From Candidatus Competibacter phosphatis (GTDB lineage: Bacteria > Pseudomonadota > Gammaproteobacteria > Competibacterales > Competibacteraceae), in the NCBI RefSeq assembly GCF_012939995.1, contig NZ_SPMZ01000026.1:35293-99292 (forward strand): a stretch of 64,000 bases of DNA. Reading direction: 5' to 3'. Positions 40,957 through 50,315 of the stretch are shown here, piece after piece. The position numbers were made by a program, and so were the translations under genes. Under the pieces are notes generated by a model that worked only from the letters and a program-made list of their open reading frames with translations, was not told the DNA's origin and made no database searches. Every line of letters starts with the position of its first letter. Within the stretch, counting starts at the first letter, position 1.

Positions 40957-42913
40957 ATGGCGCATTCCAACAAAGCCGCTCCCCGCGGCAGCTTCCAAGA
41001 CCGGCCCCACGCCTTGCCGGCCCCGGAAGATCCGGCCGCGCCGTCGTCGGACTCGCGGCGTATATGCTGGCGCCGTTTCATCGCCGATCCCGCGCTCATG
41101 ACCGCCATCTACATCGGCGGCGGCTTGCTTTGGGTGCTGGGCGGCGACCCGCTGCTAAGCGCCTGGTTGGCCGGCGCGGAGTTGTCGCCCGTGCTGGGGC
41201 CGCTCGCGAACGCCCTGGTGATCGCCGCCAGCGGCAGCTTGCTGTACCGCCTGCTGAGCGTCCATGTCGCAACGGCGCACCACGCTCATCTGGTCCAGGA
41301 CACGCGGCTGGCGGAATTCATCGAGACGATCGCCGACGTGGCCTTCATCAAGGATTGCGACGGCCGCTACCTGCTGTTCAACTCGGCGGGCGCGCGCCTG
41401 GTCGGGAAACCGCTGACCGAATGTCTGGGTCAGGACGATCGCGCGTTGTTCCCCGCCGACATGGCCTTGAAACTGATGGAATCGGACCGTCAAGTTATCG
41501 CCAACGGCCACCTGTTGAACCGCGAAGATACCTTCGACATCGGCGGCGACCGGCGTATCTTGCAATCGACCCAATGGCCCTATCGGGACACCGACGATCG
41601 CATCATCGGCGTGATCGGCATCGCCCGCGACATCACCGCGCAAAAGCAAGCCGAGGAACAGGCGTGGCGCACCCGCGACGAGCTGGAAAGCCGGGTGCGG
41701 GTGCGCACCGCCGAATTGGTGACCGCCAATCGGACCTTGGAACGGCTGATCGCCGCCCGCGTGCAAACCGAAATCGCCCTGCGCGACAGCGAGGAACGCT
41801 TTCGCCAGCTCGCCGAGCACATCCGCGAGGTATTTTGGGTGTACGGTATCGTGGAAGAACGGCTGCTGTACGTCAGCCCGGCCTACGCGGAGATCTGGGG
41901 ACGCGCCGTACGCAATTTTCAGGAACGCCCCCTGGACTGGCTGGAAGCCGTCCACCCCGACGATCGCCTGCGCATTCAGGCGGCGCACGCTGCCAAGCTG
42001 GAATCGGGCCGGTTCGACGAAGAGTACCGCATCGTGCGCCCGGACGGCGCGGTCCGCTGGATCTGGGATCGCGGCTTTCCGATCCACGACGCGACCGGTC
42101 ATGTGTACCGCATCGCCGGCTTGGCCGAGGACATCACCACCCGCAAACTGGCCGAGGACCAATTGCGACGGCAGCAAGTGGAACTGGCCAAGATGTCGCG
42201 GCTCAGCCTGGCGGTCGAGTTGGCCTCCAACCTGGCTCACGAACTCAACCAACCGCTGGCGGCCATCGTGGCTTACACCCAGGCATGCCTGACCTTGCTG
42301 CGAGAGGACACCGCCGACCCCCGCGAGTTGACCGGTACGCTGGAGGAAGTGGTCAATCAGGGGTTGCGAGCCGGCGGCATCATCCGCCACCTGCGCGGGC
42401 TGGTGCAGAAACACCCGGCCGCTCAGACCGAAGTCGATCTCAATGCCCTGATCCGCGCGGTGATGCACTACGCGCAACTGGAGCTGCGCCAGGCCGATAT
42501 CACGGTGCGACTGGAACTGACGGAACCGCTGCCAGCCATCCTGGCCGACGACATGCAAATCCAGTTGGTGGTGCTCTATCTGGTGCGCAACGCCATCGAG
42601 GCCATGCAAGACGCGGACGACGCGCCACGCGAGCTACTGCTACGGACGGCGCCGCTCGACACGGGTACCGTACTCGCCACCGTTCACGACACCGGACCAG
42701 GCTTCAGCCCGGAAGCGCTCGAACGATTGTTCCAACCCTTTTTCACCACCAAGTCCGGAGGCATGGGACTGGGGCTGTCGGTCAGTCGCTCGCTAATCGA
42801 ATCCCAGGGCGGACAGTTATGGGCCACCCCCCAATCAGCCCGACCGTGGGGTCTCCTTCCATTTCAGCCTGCCGGTGTACACTCACTACCGACAATCGCC
42901 CGTGCCCGCATGA
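40957..42913 (+). CDS. PAS-PAS sensor histidine kinase (FixL-like), frame broken near the end
   Basis: About 650 residues. Two N-terminal helices (about 48-65 and 84-102), a PAS domain (about 120-230), a short coiled coil, a second PAS/PAC (about 285-400), and a HisKA domain with His428 in ASNLAHELNQPLAAI. The HATPase domain has NAIEAM, DTGPGFS and GGMGLGLSVSRSLIES. As read, the frame runs straight into the regulator gene. At the C6 run 42827-42832 one base fewer restores the normal end: LWATPNQPDRGVSFHFSLPV, then stop at 42911-42913. That ending matches the upstream kinase (LWATPNRGAGATFHFTLP), so the apparent kinase-regulator fusion is best explained by an indel. Confidence 0.85.
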
Positions 42914-43530
42914 ACGAAATCGCTCCCACCGTTTTTCTCATCGACGACGACCAGGCAGTACGCGACGCGGTCGGCCTGCTGTTGCGGGCAACCGGGCTGA
43001 TCGTGGAATCCTTCGCCAGCGCCACCGACTTCCTCAAATCCGACGGCATTCGTCGACCCGGCTGCCTGCTGCTGGACGTGCGCATGCCGGGCATGAGCGG
43101 CCTGGATCTGCAAAAACAGTTGCAGGAACAGGGGCATCACATTCCGATCATCTTCATGACCGGCCACGGCGACATACCCATGGCGACTCGGGCGATGAAA
43201 GCCGGCGCGTTCGACTTCATCGAAAAGCCGTTTCAAGGGCAAACGCTGCTGGCGCGAGTCCGGGAGGCACTGGAACGCGATGCCCGCGAGCTTCGCCGCC
43301 AAGCCCAACGCAGCGAGGCGGCGAGGCGGCTGGCGCGGCTATCGCCGCGCGAGCGGGAGGTCCTGGAACGGGTGGCGGCCGGTCAGTACAACAAGGTGAT
43401 CGCCGCCGAACTCGGCATCAGCCTGTCCACGGTGGAAATCCATCGCAAGCGGGTCATGGAGAAACTGGAGGCGGACTCTCTCTCCAACCTGATTCGAACC
43501 CTGGCGCTATTGAACGAAGGAGGATCATAG
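42910..43530 (+). CDS. FixJ/NarL-type response regulator
   Basis: A 206-residue regulator starting at an ATG that overlaps the corrected kinase stop (ATGA). The receiver has acidic residues DDD (about 13-15), phospho-acceptor Asp in LLLDVRMPGMSG (about 58), Thr in FMTGHGD and Lys in IEKPF. The C-terminal LuxR-type helix-turn-helix is LSPREREVLERVAAGQYNKVIAAELGIS. This domain pair is typical of FixJ. It is the only regulator following two sensor kinases, so both may phosphorylate it; targets could include copA. Confidence 0.93.
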   Translation: MNEIAPTVFLIDDDQAVRDAVGLLLRATGLIVESFASATDFLKSDGIRRPGCLLLDVRMPGMSGLDLQKQLQEQGHHIPIIFMTGHGDIPMATRAMKAGAFDFIEKPFQGQTLLARVREALERDARELRRQAQRSEAARRLARLSPREREVLERVAAGQYNKVIAAELGISLSTVEIHRKRVMEKLEADSLSNLIRTLALLNEGGS

Positions 43531-43605
43531 CCCCGTCAACCCCAGAGCCGGCGATCGTTCGGCCGGACAGCGGCATCGACCACGACCACGACCATTGACA
43601 AGCTC

Positions 43606-44943
43606 ATGAACCTCGCAAACAGCGCACTGCTGACCGATCTCTACCAACTGACCATGCTCCAGACCTACCATGCCGAACGCATGCAAGAGACGGCCGTGTT
43701 CGAACTGTTCGCCCGCCGGCTACCCCCCGAGCGGGAATTCCTGCTCGCCGCCGGCCTGGAACAGGCATTGGATTATCTGGAAAACCTGCGGTTCGCCACC
43801 GAGGAACTGGACTGGCTGGCCGGCCACGGCGGCTTCAGCCCGCAATTCGTGGCTTCGCTGGAAGATTTTCGCTTCACCGGCTCGGTACATGCGCTGCCGG
43901 AGGGCACGGCGTTCTTCGCCAACGAGCCGATCCTGCGGGTCGTCGCTCCGCTGCCCGAGGCGCAACTGGTGGAAAGTCGGCTCATCAACCTGCTCCATTA
44001 TCAGACGCTGATCGCGTCCAAGGCCGCCCGCTGCGTGTTGGCCGCGCCCGGTAAACTGCTGGTGGATTTCGGCATGCGCCGCGCCCACGGCGCCGAGGCG
44101 GCCCTGTTCGCCGCCCGAGCAGCCTATCTGGCCGGTTTTGCCGGCAGCGCCACCGTGTTGGCCGGTATGCGTTTCGATATTCCCGTGTTCGGCACCATGG
44201 CGCATTCCCTGATCCAGGCCCATGACCGGGAGGAAGACGCCTTCGAACATTTCGCCGCCGCGCAGCCCGGCAACGTGGTGCTGCTGCTCGACACCTACGA
44301 TACCGAGACCGCCGCCCGCAAGCTGGTCGCGTTGGCCCCCCACCTGCGCGAGCGCGGCATCCAGATCAGGGGCGTGCGCATCGACAGCGGCGACCTGGCC
44401 GAACATGCCCGCCGGGTCAGAGGCATCCTCAATGCCGGTGACCTGGCACAAGTCACCATTCTGGCCAGCGGCGATCTCGACGAATACCGCCTGCGCGAGC
44501 TGCTGGCCGCAGGGGCGCCGATCGACGGCTTCGGCATCGGTACCCGGTTGGACGCCTCCACCGACGCCCCGACGCTGGACCTGGTTTACAAACTCCAGGA
44601 ATATGCCGGCCTGCCCCGACGCAAACGTTCCGAAGGCAAGGCCACCTGGCCCGGCCGCAAACAGATCTACCGGCAACGCACGGCGAACGGCGCGCTGACC
44701 GGCGACTGCCTGGGGCTGGAGGATATGCCGCGAACGGGCGAACCCTTGTTGGTCAAGGTGATGGAAAACGGTCACCGACTGGCACCGTCGGAACCGCTGG
44801 ACATCATTCGCGATCGGGTACGCATGCAACTGGCGGCGCTACCGCCCGTCCTGCGCGCCGGTCGCGGCGAACCGCCCTATCCGGTCGAAATCGCCCCGGA
44901 ACTGCGCGAACTGGCCGCTCGGCTGGACCAAAAAACCCACTGA
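43606..44943 (+). CDS. pncB: Nicotinate phosphoribosyltransferase
   Basis: A 445-residue enzyme that converts nicotinate and PRPP to nicotinate mononucleotide in NAD salvage. Family features are TDLYQLTMLQTYHAERM at the start, VDFGMRRAHGAEAALFAARAAYLAGFAGSA, GTMAHSLIQAHD with the catalytic His, LLLDTYDTETAA, and IRGVRIDSGDLAEHARRVR. It starts 75 bp after the regulator gene and may be transcribed with it, though functional linkage is not evident. Confidence 0.95.
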   Translation: MNLANSALLTDLYQLTMLQTYHAERMQETAVFELFARRLPPEREFLLAAGLEQALDYLENLRFATEELDWLAGHGGFSPQFVASLEDFRFTGSVHALPEGTAFFANEPILRVVAPLPEAQLVESRLINLLHYQTLIASKAARCVLAAPGKLLVDFGMRRAHGAEAALFAARAAYLAGFAGSATVLAGMRFDIPVFGTMAHSLIQAHDREEDAFEHFAAAQPGNVVLLLDTYDTETAARKLVALAPHLRERGIQIRGVRIDSGDLAEHARRVRGILNAGDLAQVTILASGDLDEYRLRELLAAGAPIDGFGIGTRLDASTDAPTLDLVYKLQEYAGLPRRKRSEGKATWPGRKQIYRQRTANGALTGDCLGLEDMPRTGEPLLVKVMENGHRLAPSEPLDIIRDRVRMQLAALPPVLRAGRGEPPYPVEIAPELRELAARLDQKTH

Positions 44944-45085
44944 CCCCCGCCCCCCCTCGCGGCGCATGGGTCCGAGCGCGCCCACGCTTCGATCCTGTTT
45001 TCTTCAAACCGCGCCAGACCCTCACGGCTAGGCCGATCCATGCTATGCTGCATCGCAACATCGCTACGCCCACGAGGGAATGGTC

Positions 45086-47248
45086 ATGGCCATCGCAATT
45101 CTTGTCGTCCCCACCGAACCACGCGTCGGGCTGACCACCGTCGCCCTGGGCCTGGTGCATGCGCTCGATCGCAAGGGCATTCCGGTCGGTTTCTGCAAAC
45201 CCATCGGCCAACCGCACGCCACCGACACCGGACCGGAACGCTCGACCCGGCTGGCCCGCGCCGTCACCAGCCTGAACCCGCCTGAACCGATGTCGGCCGC
45301 CGAAGCGGAAAACCTGCTCGGCCACGATCGGGAAAACATCCTGCTGGAGGAAGTCATCGCCCGCTACGAGCGCGCGGCCCAGAAAGCCAGCGTGGTGGTG
45401 GTCGAAGGCTTGGTGGATACCGAGGAACGATCTTACGGTACCCATCTCAATGCCAAGATGGCGCAAAGCCTGGATGCCCGGATCATCATCGTCGCCGCTC
45501 CCGGCCGCGACAATCCGCGCCAGGTTGCCGAACTGGTGGAAGTGGTGGCCCAGGCCTACGGCGGCATCCGCCACGAACGGATGATCGGCTGCATCGTCAA
45601 CCTGCTGGACGCGCCGGTGGATCCCACGGGTCATATCCGCTTCGATTTCAGTCGCGCCGAGGATATCCCCGACCAAGGCCACGCGGCCGAGCTGCAAGCC
45701 GAATGCGCTCGGCGCTGGCCGGAAACCTTCAAGCTGCTGGGCTGCATCCCCTGGCAACGCGACCTGATCGCGCCGCGAGTGCAGGACATTAGGCACATGA
45801 TCGGCGCGCAAGTCCTCAACGAAGGCCAGTTGGAGCGCCGCGTCACCCATGTCGCGCTGGGCGCCCGCACCCTGACCAACAGTTGTCAGGATCTGCGGGC
45901 CGGCGCGATGGTGATCATGCCCGGCGACCGTGACGACCTGCTGCTGGCCACCTGCATGGCGGCGATCGGTGGCACCCACGTCGCGGCCGTGCTGCTCACC
46001 GGCGGCATCAAGCCCGACCCACGAGTCTGGAAGCTGTGCGACCCGGCGCTCGCCACCGGCCTGCCGGTGCTGACCATCCCCTATAGCTCCATGCAATCGG
46101 TGCTGTACCTGCCTTACATCAACCTGGAGATCCCGCTCGACGATCACGACCGGATGCAGCGAGCGGTGGAAACGGTCGCCTCGCACATCACCCTGGAATG
46201 GCAGGAACCGCTACTGACCGCGATCGAGGAACGGCGGCTCAGCCCGCCGGCCTTCCGCCACATGCTGGTGGAACGCGCCCACCGGGCCAACAAACGCATC
46301 ATCCTGCCCGAGGGCAACGAACCACGCACCATCGAGGCAGCGATCATCTGCCACCAGCGCAATATCGCCCGCTGCGTGCTGATGGGCGACGCCGGTCGCA
46401 TGCATCGGCTGTCGGCCCGCCGCGGCATGACCATCCCGCCGGGTATCGAAATCATCGATCCCACCCAAGTCGATCCGCGCTACATCGATGCAATGGTGAA
46501 ATTGCGCCAGGACAAGGAACTGAGCCCTGGACTGGCCGAGGAGCAACTGCACGACCCGGTCGTGCTGGGCACCATGATGCTGCAACTGGGCGAAGTGGAC
46601 GGTCTGGTGTCCGGCGCGGTGCATACCACCGCCAACACCATCCGTCCGGCCCTGCAACTGATCAAGACCGCGCCCGGAGTCAAACTGGTGTCGTCGATCT
46701 TTTTCATGTGCCTGCCGGAACAGGTGCTGGTCTACGGCGACTGCGCCATCAACATCGACCCCAACGCCGACGAGCTGGCCGATATCGCCATTCAGAGCGC
46801 CGAGTCGGCCCAGGCCTTCGGCATCACGCCCCGGGTGGCAATGCTCAGCTACAGCACCGGCACCTCCGGCACCGGTAGCAACGTGGAGAAAGTCAAGGAA
46901 GCGACCCGCATCGCCCGCGAACGGCGACCGGATTTGCTGATCGACGGCCCCTTGCAGTACGACGCGGCGGCCATCAAGGCGGTGGCCCAAAGCAAAGCGC
47001 CCGACAGTCGGGTCGCCGGCCGGGCCACGGTGTTCATCTTTCCCGATCTCAACGCCGGCAATACCACTTACAAGGCGGTGCAGCGCAGCGCCGACGTGAT
47101 CAGCATTGGCCCGATGCTGCAAGGCTTGGGCAAGCCGGTGAACGACCTGTCGCGCGGCGCGCTGGTGGAAGACATCGTGTTCACCATCGCCCTAACCGCG
47201 ATTCAGGCCGAGCAGGCGGCGGAACGGGAGCGCGCCGCCCGGCGCTGA
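45086..47248 (+). CDS. pta: Phosphate acetyltransferase, long form
   Basis: A 720-residue Pta. The N-terminal P-loop/BioD-like domain (MAIAILVVPTEPRVGLTTVALGLVHAL) precedes a DRTGG domain (about 215-325) and a C-terminal PTA_PTB catalytic domain (about 385-715) with ILPEGNEPRTIEAA and YSTGTSGTGSNVEKV. Length and order match E. coli Pta. The ATG at 45086 is chosen because GAGGG lies seven bases upstream; the ATG at 45080 would be only one base away. It interconverts acetyl-CoA and acetyl phosphate. No ackA is adjacent. Confidence 0.95.
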   Translation: MAIAILVVPTEPRVGLTTVALGLVHALDRKGIPVGFCKPIGQPHATDTGPERSTRLARAVTSLNPPEPMSAAEAENLLGHDRENILLEEVIARYERAAQKASVVVVEGLVDTEERSYGTHLNAKMAQSLDARIIIVAAPGRDNPRQVAELVEVVAQAYGGIRHERMIGCIVNLLDAPVDPTGHIRFDFSRAEDIPDQGHAAELQAECARRWPETFKLLGCIPWQRDLIAPRVQDIRHMIGAQVLNEGQLERRVTHVALGARTLTNSCQDLRAGAMVIMPGDRDDLLLATCMAAIGGTHVAAVLLTGGIKPDPRVWKLCDPALATGLPVLTIPYSSMQSVLYLPYINLEIPLDDHDRMQRAVETVASHITLEWQEPLLTAIEERRLSPPAFRHMLVERAHRANKRIILPEGNEPRTIEAAIICHQRNIARCVLMGDAGRMHRLSARRGMTIPPGIEIIDPTQVDPRYIDAMVKLRQDKELSPGLAEEQLHDPVVLGTMMLQLGEVDGLVSGAVHTTANTIRPALQLIKTAPGVKLVSSIFFMCLPEQVLVYGDCAINIDPNADELADIAIQSAESAQAFGITPRVAMLSYSTGTSGTGSNVEKVKEATRIARERRPDLLIDGPLQYDAAAIKAVAQSKAPDSRVAGRATVFIFPDLNAGNTTYKAVQRSADVISIGPMLQGLGKPVNDLSRGALVEDIVFTIALTAIQAEQAAERERAARR

Positions 47249-47252
47249 ACTT

Positions 47253-47849
47253 TCACTCCCGCTCGAACACCTCCACCCGAGCCGGCGGCAGATTGCTCCA
47301 GATGATCTTGCTGGACCGCCGCCGAAAGTGGGGGAGCAGCCCGGACTGGGTGCCGCGCAGGTCGTAGGTGTATTGCACCAGTAGGCCGCCGGCATCGAGC
47401 AGGGTCTCGAACTGGTGACCGATGGCGCGGGTGACGGCGGGAGGCAGCGAACGCAAAGGCAGGCTGGACACGATGCCACCGACTCCTCGCGAACGGTCGT
47501 GGCTCAGCAATTGCGCCAGTTGCGCGGCATCTCCCTGTACGACCCGCAGTTGTGGAAAACGCCGGCGCAGGTGGTTGACCAGCGTCGGCGAACGCTCGAT
47601 CACCACCAGTTTCCACGGCGGCACGCCGTGCTTGAGCAGCGCGGCGGTGACCGCGCCGGTTCCTCCGCCCAGTTCCACCACCAGCCCGTCTCGATCCAGC
47701 GGCACCCGCGAGGCCATGCAACTCGCCAGCGCCGGCGCGCTGGGACAAGCCGCCCCCATGGCGCGTGGGTTGGCCCAGATTTCCCGAGTGAACAACGCCA
47801 GTGACGCGGCGCCGGGGTTTTGCATCAACACCTTCACCAAACGTTTCAT
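47253..47849 (-). CDS. SAM-dependent methyltransferase, phospholipid N-methyltransferase-like
   Basis: A 198-residue class I methyltransferase of the COG3963 (PmtA-like) group. SAM-binding motif I is VVELGGGTGAVTAALL; motif II lies in KLVVIERSPTLVNHLRRRFP, followed by VVQGDAAQL and GGIVSSLPLRSLP, the last being typical of the PmtA group. It may methylate phosphatidylethanolamine but substrate assignment is by similarity only. Stops 4 bp from the convergent pta gene. Confidence 0.8.
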   Translation of the reverse strand: MKRLVKVLMQNPGAASLALFTREIWANPRAMGAACPSAPALASCMASRVPLDRDGLVVELGGGTGAVTAALLKHGVPPWKLVVIERSPTLVNHLRRRFPQLRVVQGDAAQLAQLLSHDRSRGVGGIVSSLPLRSLPPAVTRAIGHQFETLLDAGGLLVQYTYDLRGTQSGLLPHFRRRSSKIIWSNLPPARVEVFERE

Positions 47850-48141
47850 ACCCTACCTAGTCGTAAAATCCAGAGAACCGCTCATCGATCGGAAAGTTGC
47901 CTGTTGCGCGATGGCGACCGGAGCATCCAGCCGGCGGAAAACACCAGCATACCGGTAACAGATGTGACAGTTGGATGACCGCAGGCATTTTAATCGATAT
48001 CCGGCACTTTAATAGCGAGAATAACGGGATATCGATGATGGCGAGGCGACATACCGAAACCCGGTTCGACAGCGCCGCCGACAGGATATGCAAGCGGTGG
48101 AGGAATGCTCGGAGAGCGGGGGACAGATGGATCGGCACGGC
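47850..48141. other. Intergenic region with a palindrome
   Basis: About 290 bp upstream of the methyltransferase gene without a credible gene. It contains the inverted repeat described at 47994-48035. A promoter for the minus-strand gene is expected near 47870-47950. Confidence 0.4.
47994..48035. repeat. 9-bp perfect inverted repeat with 24-bp spacer
   Basis: tcgatatcc at 47994-48002 and ggatatcga at 48027-48035. The wide spacing suggests a two-site regulator rather than a single dyad; it lies about 145 bp upstream of the methyltransferase start. Function unknown, and chance occurrence is possible. Confidence 0.4.
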
Positions 48142-48165
48142 AACCGCCGGTCGAAACCGGCGGTT
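48142..48165 (-). terminator. GC-rich hairpin after the duplicated-repeat gene
   Basis: aaccgccggt / accggcggtt, a 10-bp perfect stem with a 4-base loop, 10 bp past the stop at 48175. No U-tract follows on the minus strand, so it is either a weak or Rho-assisted terminator or an mRNA-stabilising hairpin. Confidence 0.55.
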
Positions 48166-48174
48166 CAAACAATG

Positions 48175-48568
48175 TCAGGAAGGGCTACGCAAGCGCTCTT
48201 GCTCGGCTTCGAACAACACCGACGCGATCTGATGCAGTCCTTCTTCCTCGGCCAATTCGGAAATCTCCTCCCACGAAGCACTGCGGTCGATGGCGGCGGC
48301 GGTCTTACTGCCCGCCGGCAAATCCTGACGAGCCTCCCGAATGAAGGTATCGGTGGCCACCTCGGCATCTTCCAACGTCGCCGAGCCACTCCGCAGCGCT
48401 TCCTGCTCGGCCTCGAACAATACCGAGGCCAACTTATGCAAGCCTTCTCCCTCGGCCAGTTCGGAAATCTCCTCCAGACTGGCGTTACGGTCGATGGCGG
48501 CGGCAGTCTTGCTGCCATCGGGCAGATCGCTCCGGAACGACTGGAGCAGTTGCGCGATGTTTTTTCAT
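48175..48568 (-). CDS. Hypothetical protein made of a tandem duplication; start frame-shifted
   Basis: About 130 residues made of two near-identical units, DLPDGSKTAAAIDRNASLEE and DLPAGSKTAAAIDRSASWEE, each followed by ISELAE-x-EGLH-x-(L/I)ASVLFEAEQE. A 14-residue linker separates them. Predicted all-helical and acidic; no signal peptide. The in-frame sequence meets a stop just before the first unit, but removing one base from the T6 run 48560-48565 gives a natural start, MKNIAQLLQSFRSD, at ATG 48568. I do not recognise the family. If the run is correct, translation would have to begin at a non-ATG codon such as CTG near 48549. Confidence 0.6.
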
Positions 48569-48912
48569 CTCCACGGGTAGAACTCCTGGTGATGGTGATT
48601 GAAAGATGGGTTCGATGGGCGGGCAAGTCTATTATGGCGGCGCCGAAAAAACCAATATCGAACCCGCTTTGCCCGCACCGATCGCAGGCTTTCGATCCGA
48701 GTCCCGGCTCTTGGCGCATCGCGATCGAGCGGACCCCATGCCGTGCCCATGACGATTTCGTCGATCCCCGAGCACGGCATCCAGAACATTTTAAGGTTGG
48801 TTTCAGGCACGTTCCGTACAGTGCGCCTCAGCTCGCAAGGACGCGTCGATCCGCATCGACGACTCGGACCGTCGTCGCCAACTCCATCCGTTAATTGATG
48901 AGGTATTGCTCC
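48569..48912. other. Intergenic region of about 340 bp
   Basis: Separates two divergent small genes. No convincing gene; the region should contain both promoters. Overlapping short frames exist on both strands but none is supported by a start site or family match. Confidence 0.4.
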
Positions 48913-49233
48913 ATGATCGCTCGCACATCCCTGCTCGGCACCGTCGCTTTCGTGCTTGCCACCACCTTGGCCACCGCCACCTTGGCCGCCGAAACCAAGG
49001 ATGCCACGCCAGGCGTCAACCCGCCAGCCGCCACGGCGACCGCCGGCATTACCAAGGAACAGGCCGTCGACATGGCATTGAAGGCGCATCCGGGTAAAGT
49101 GACCAAAGCCTACAAGGACCGGAAGAACGGCAAGGAGACCTGGGAAGTGAAAATCAAGGGCGACGACGGCAAGAAATGGGAAGTGTATTACGACATGAAG
49201 ACCGGAGATCTGGTCGCCGAGGAAGGCGACTGA
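48913..49233 (+). CDS. Secreted PepSY-domain protein
   Basis: A 106-residue periplasmic protein. The ATG at 48913 has GAGG about nine bases upstream and starts a clear signal peptide (MIARTSLLGTVAFVLATTLA, cleavage near TLAAET). The mature part has a PepSY domain: ITKEQAVDMALKAHPGKVTKAY and WEVKIKGDDGKKWEVYYDMKTGDLV. Such small PepSY proteins commonly accompany cytochrome b561 and PhoPQ-like systems, as here. Likely modulates or senses in the periplasm. Confidence 0.9.
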   Translation: MIARTSLLGTVAFVLATTLATATLAAETKDATPGVNPPAATATAGITKEQAVDMALKAHPGKVTKAYKDRKNGKETWEVKIKGDDGKKWEVYYDMKTGDLVAEEGD

Positions 49234-49333
49234 GGTCGAATGACCCAGGTTGACGTCCCGAAATCGCAAACCCGTCATCGCGCCTCCCTCGCGTCACCGC
49301 GCGGCGGAGGCGCCGACCACACACCGCGAGCTT

Positions 49334-49951
49334 ATGGCCATGACTGACCCTCGTTCCACCGAAATCGCCGTTTGGGACCCGCTGGTCCGCTTGTTTCATT
49401 GGGTCCTGGTGGCCGCGTTCTGCGCCGCCTATTTCACCCAGAGCGAGTGGTTCGAGAATTTCCAGGACCGCCTGGACGGCGAGTGGCTGCAAACCGTCCA
49501 TGTCTGGGCCGGTTACACCATCGCCGGACTGTTGCTGTTTCGCCTGCTCTGGGGCTTTGCCGGACCACGGTACGCCCGGTTCGCCGACTTCGTGCATGGA
49601 CCCCGCGCCACGCTGTCCTACCTCAAGCAAGTGCTGACCCTGCGCGCGCCCCGCCATCTGGGCCATAATCCAGCCGGCGGCGCCATGATCGTGGTCCTGC
49701 TGCTGAGCCTGACCACCGCCGTTACCGCCGGCTTGCTGCTGTACGGCGCCGACAAGGGCCTGGGTCCGTTGGCCGGCTGGCTGGCTGGCGGCAACGAAGA
49801 CACCATTCACTCCATCAAGGAGATCCATGAGTTTTTCGCCAACCTCACCCTCGCGCTGGTCGCTGGACATTTGCTCGGGGTCATCTGGGAAAGTCTGCTG
49901 CACCGGGAAAATCTGGCCCGCGCCATGGTGACCGGACGCAAGCGCGCCTGA
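49334..49951 (+). CDS. Cytochrome b561 domain protein
   Basis: A 205-residue di-haem b-type cytochrome with four helices. Conserved haem-ligand histidines lie in VRLFHWVLVA, LQTVHVWAGY, IHEFFANLTLALVAGHLLGVI and related positions. It resembles Ni/Fe-hydrogenase b-subunit-type membrane cytochromes of the cytb561_bact family. The ATG at 49334 is the first that leaves the N-terminus of normal length. It probably passes electrons across the inner membrane to a partner that may include the PepSY proteins encoded on both sides. Confidence 0.9.
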   Translation: MAMTDPRSTEIAVWDPLVRLFHWVLVAAFCAAYFTQSEWFENFQDRLDGEWLQTVHVWAGYTIAGLLLFRLLWGFAGPRYARFADFVHGPRATLSYLKQVLTLRAPRHLGHNPAGGAMIVVLLLSLTTAVTAGLLLYGADKGLGPLAGWLAGGNEDTIHSIKEIHEFFANLTLALVAGHLLGVIWESLLHRENLARAMVTGRKRA

Positions 49952-49982
49952 CCACCCTCATATCATCCACGAAATCGTGCCC

Positions 49983-50306
49983 ATGCCCCATCCCGCCAGA
50001 CCCATCACCACCCTTCTGCTGGCCGTAAACCTGCTGGTGGCGGGTCCGCTCATGGCCGGGCACGACCATGACGAAATCCGCCGCTTGCGCGGCACCGGAC
50101 AAATCTTGTCGCTGGAAACCATCATCGCCAATCATCGCACCCGGCATCCCGGAGGCCAATTACTGGAAGCAGGCCTGGAATCCGAGCATGGCCGCTATGT
50201 CTACGATCTCAAATTCTTGGGTGACGATGGTGTGGTGAGGGAGTTCGAGTACGATGCCCGCACCGGCGCACTGTGGCATTCCGAGCATGAAGACTCTAAA
50301 GAATAA
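49983..50306 (+). CDS. PepSY-domain periplasmic protein
   Basis: A 107-residue protein with a signal peptide (TTLLLAVNLLVAGPLMAG) and a His/Asp motif AGHDHDE at the mature start. A PepSY domain follows: GQILSLETIIANHRTRHPGG, then EYDARTGALWHSE. The ATG at 49983 is preferred over a GTG two codons upstream. The response-regulator gene begins 10 bp after it, so this protein likely belongs to the same signalling operon. Confidence 0.88.
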   Translation: MPHPARPITTLLLAVNLLVAGPLMAGHDHDEIRRLRGTGQILSLETIIANHRTRHPGGQLLEAGLESEHGRYVYDLKFLGDDGVVREFEYDARTGALWHSEHEDSKE

Positions 50307-50315
50307 GGATGAGCG

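Noticed and set aside
38769..43598. A continuous 1609-codon open frame on the + strand
   Set aside because: It overlaps the two kinases and the regulator in another frame, is extremely Arg/Pro/Gly-rich as expected for an off-frame reading of GC-rich DNA, and has no domain.
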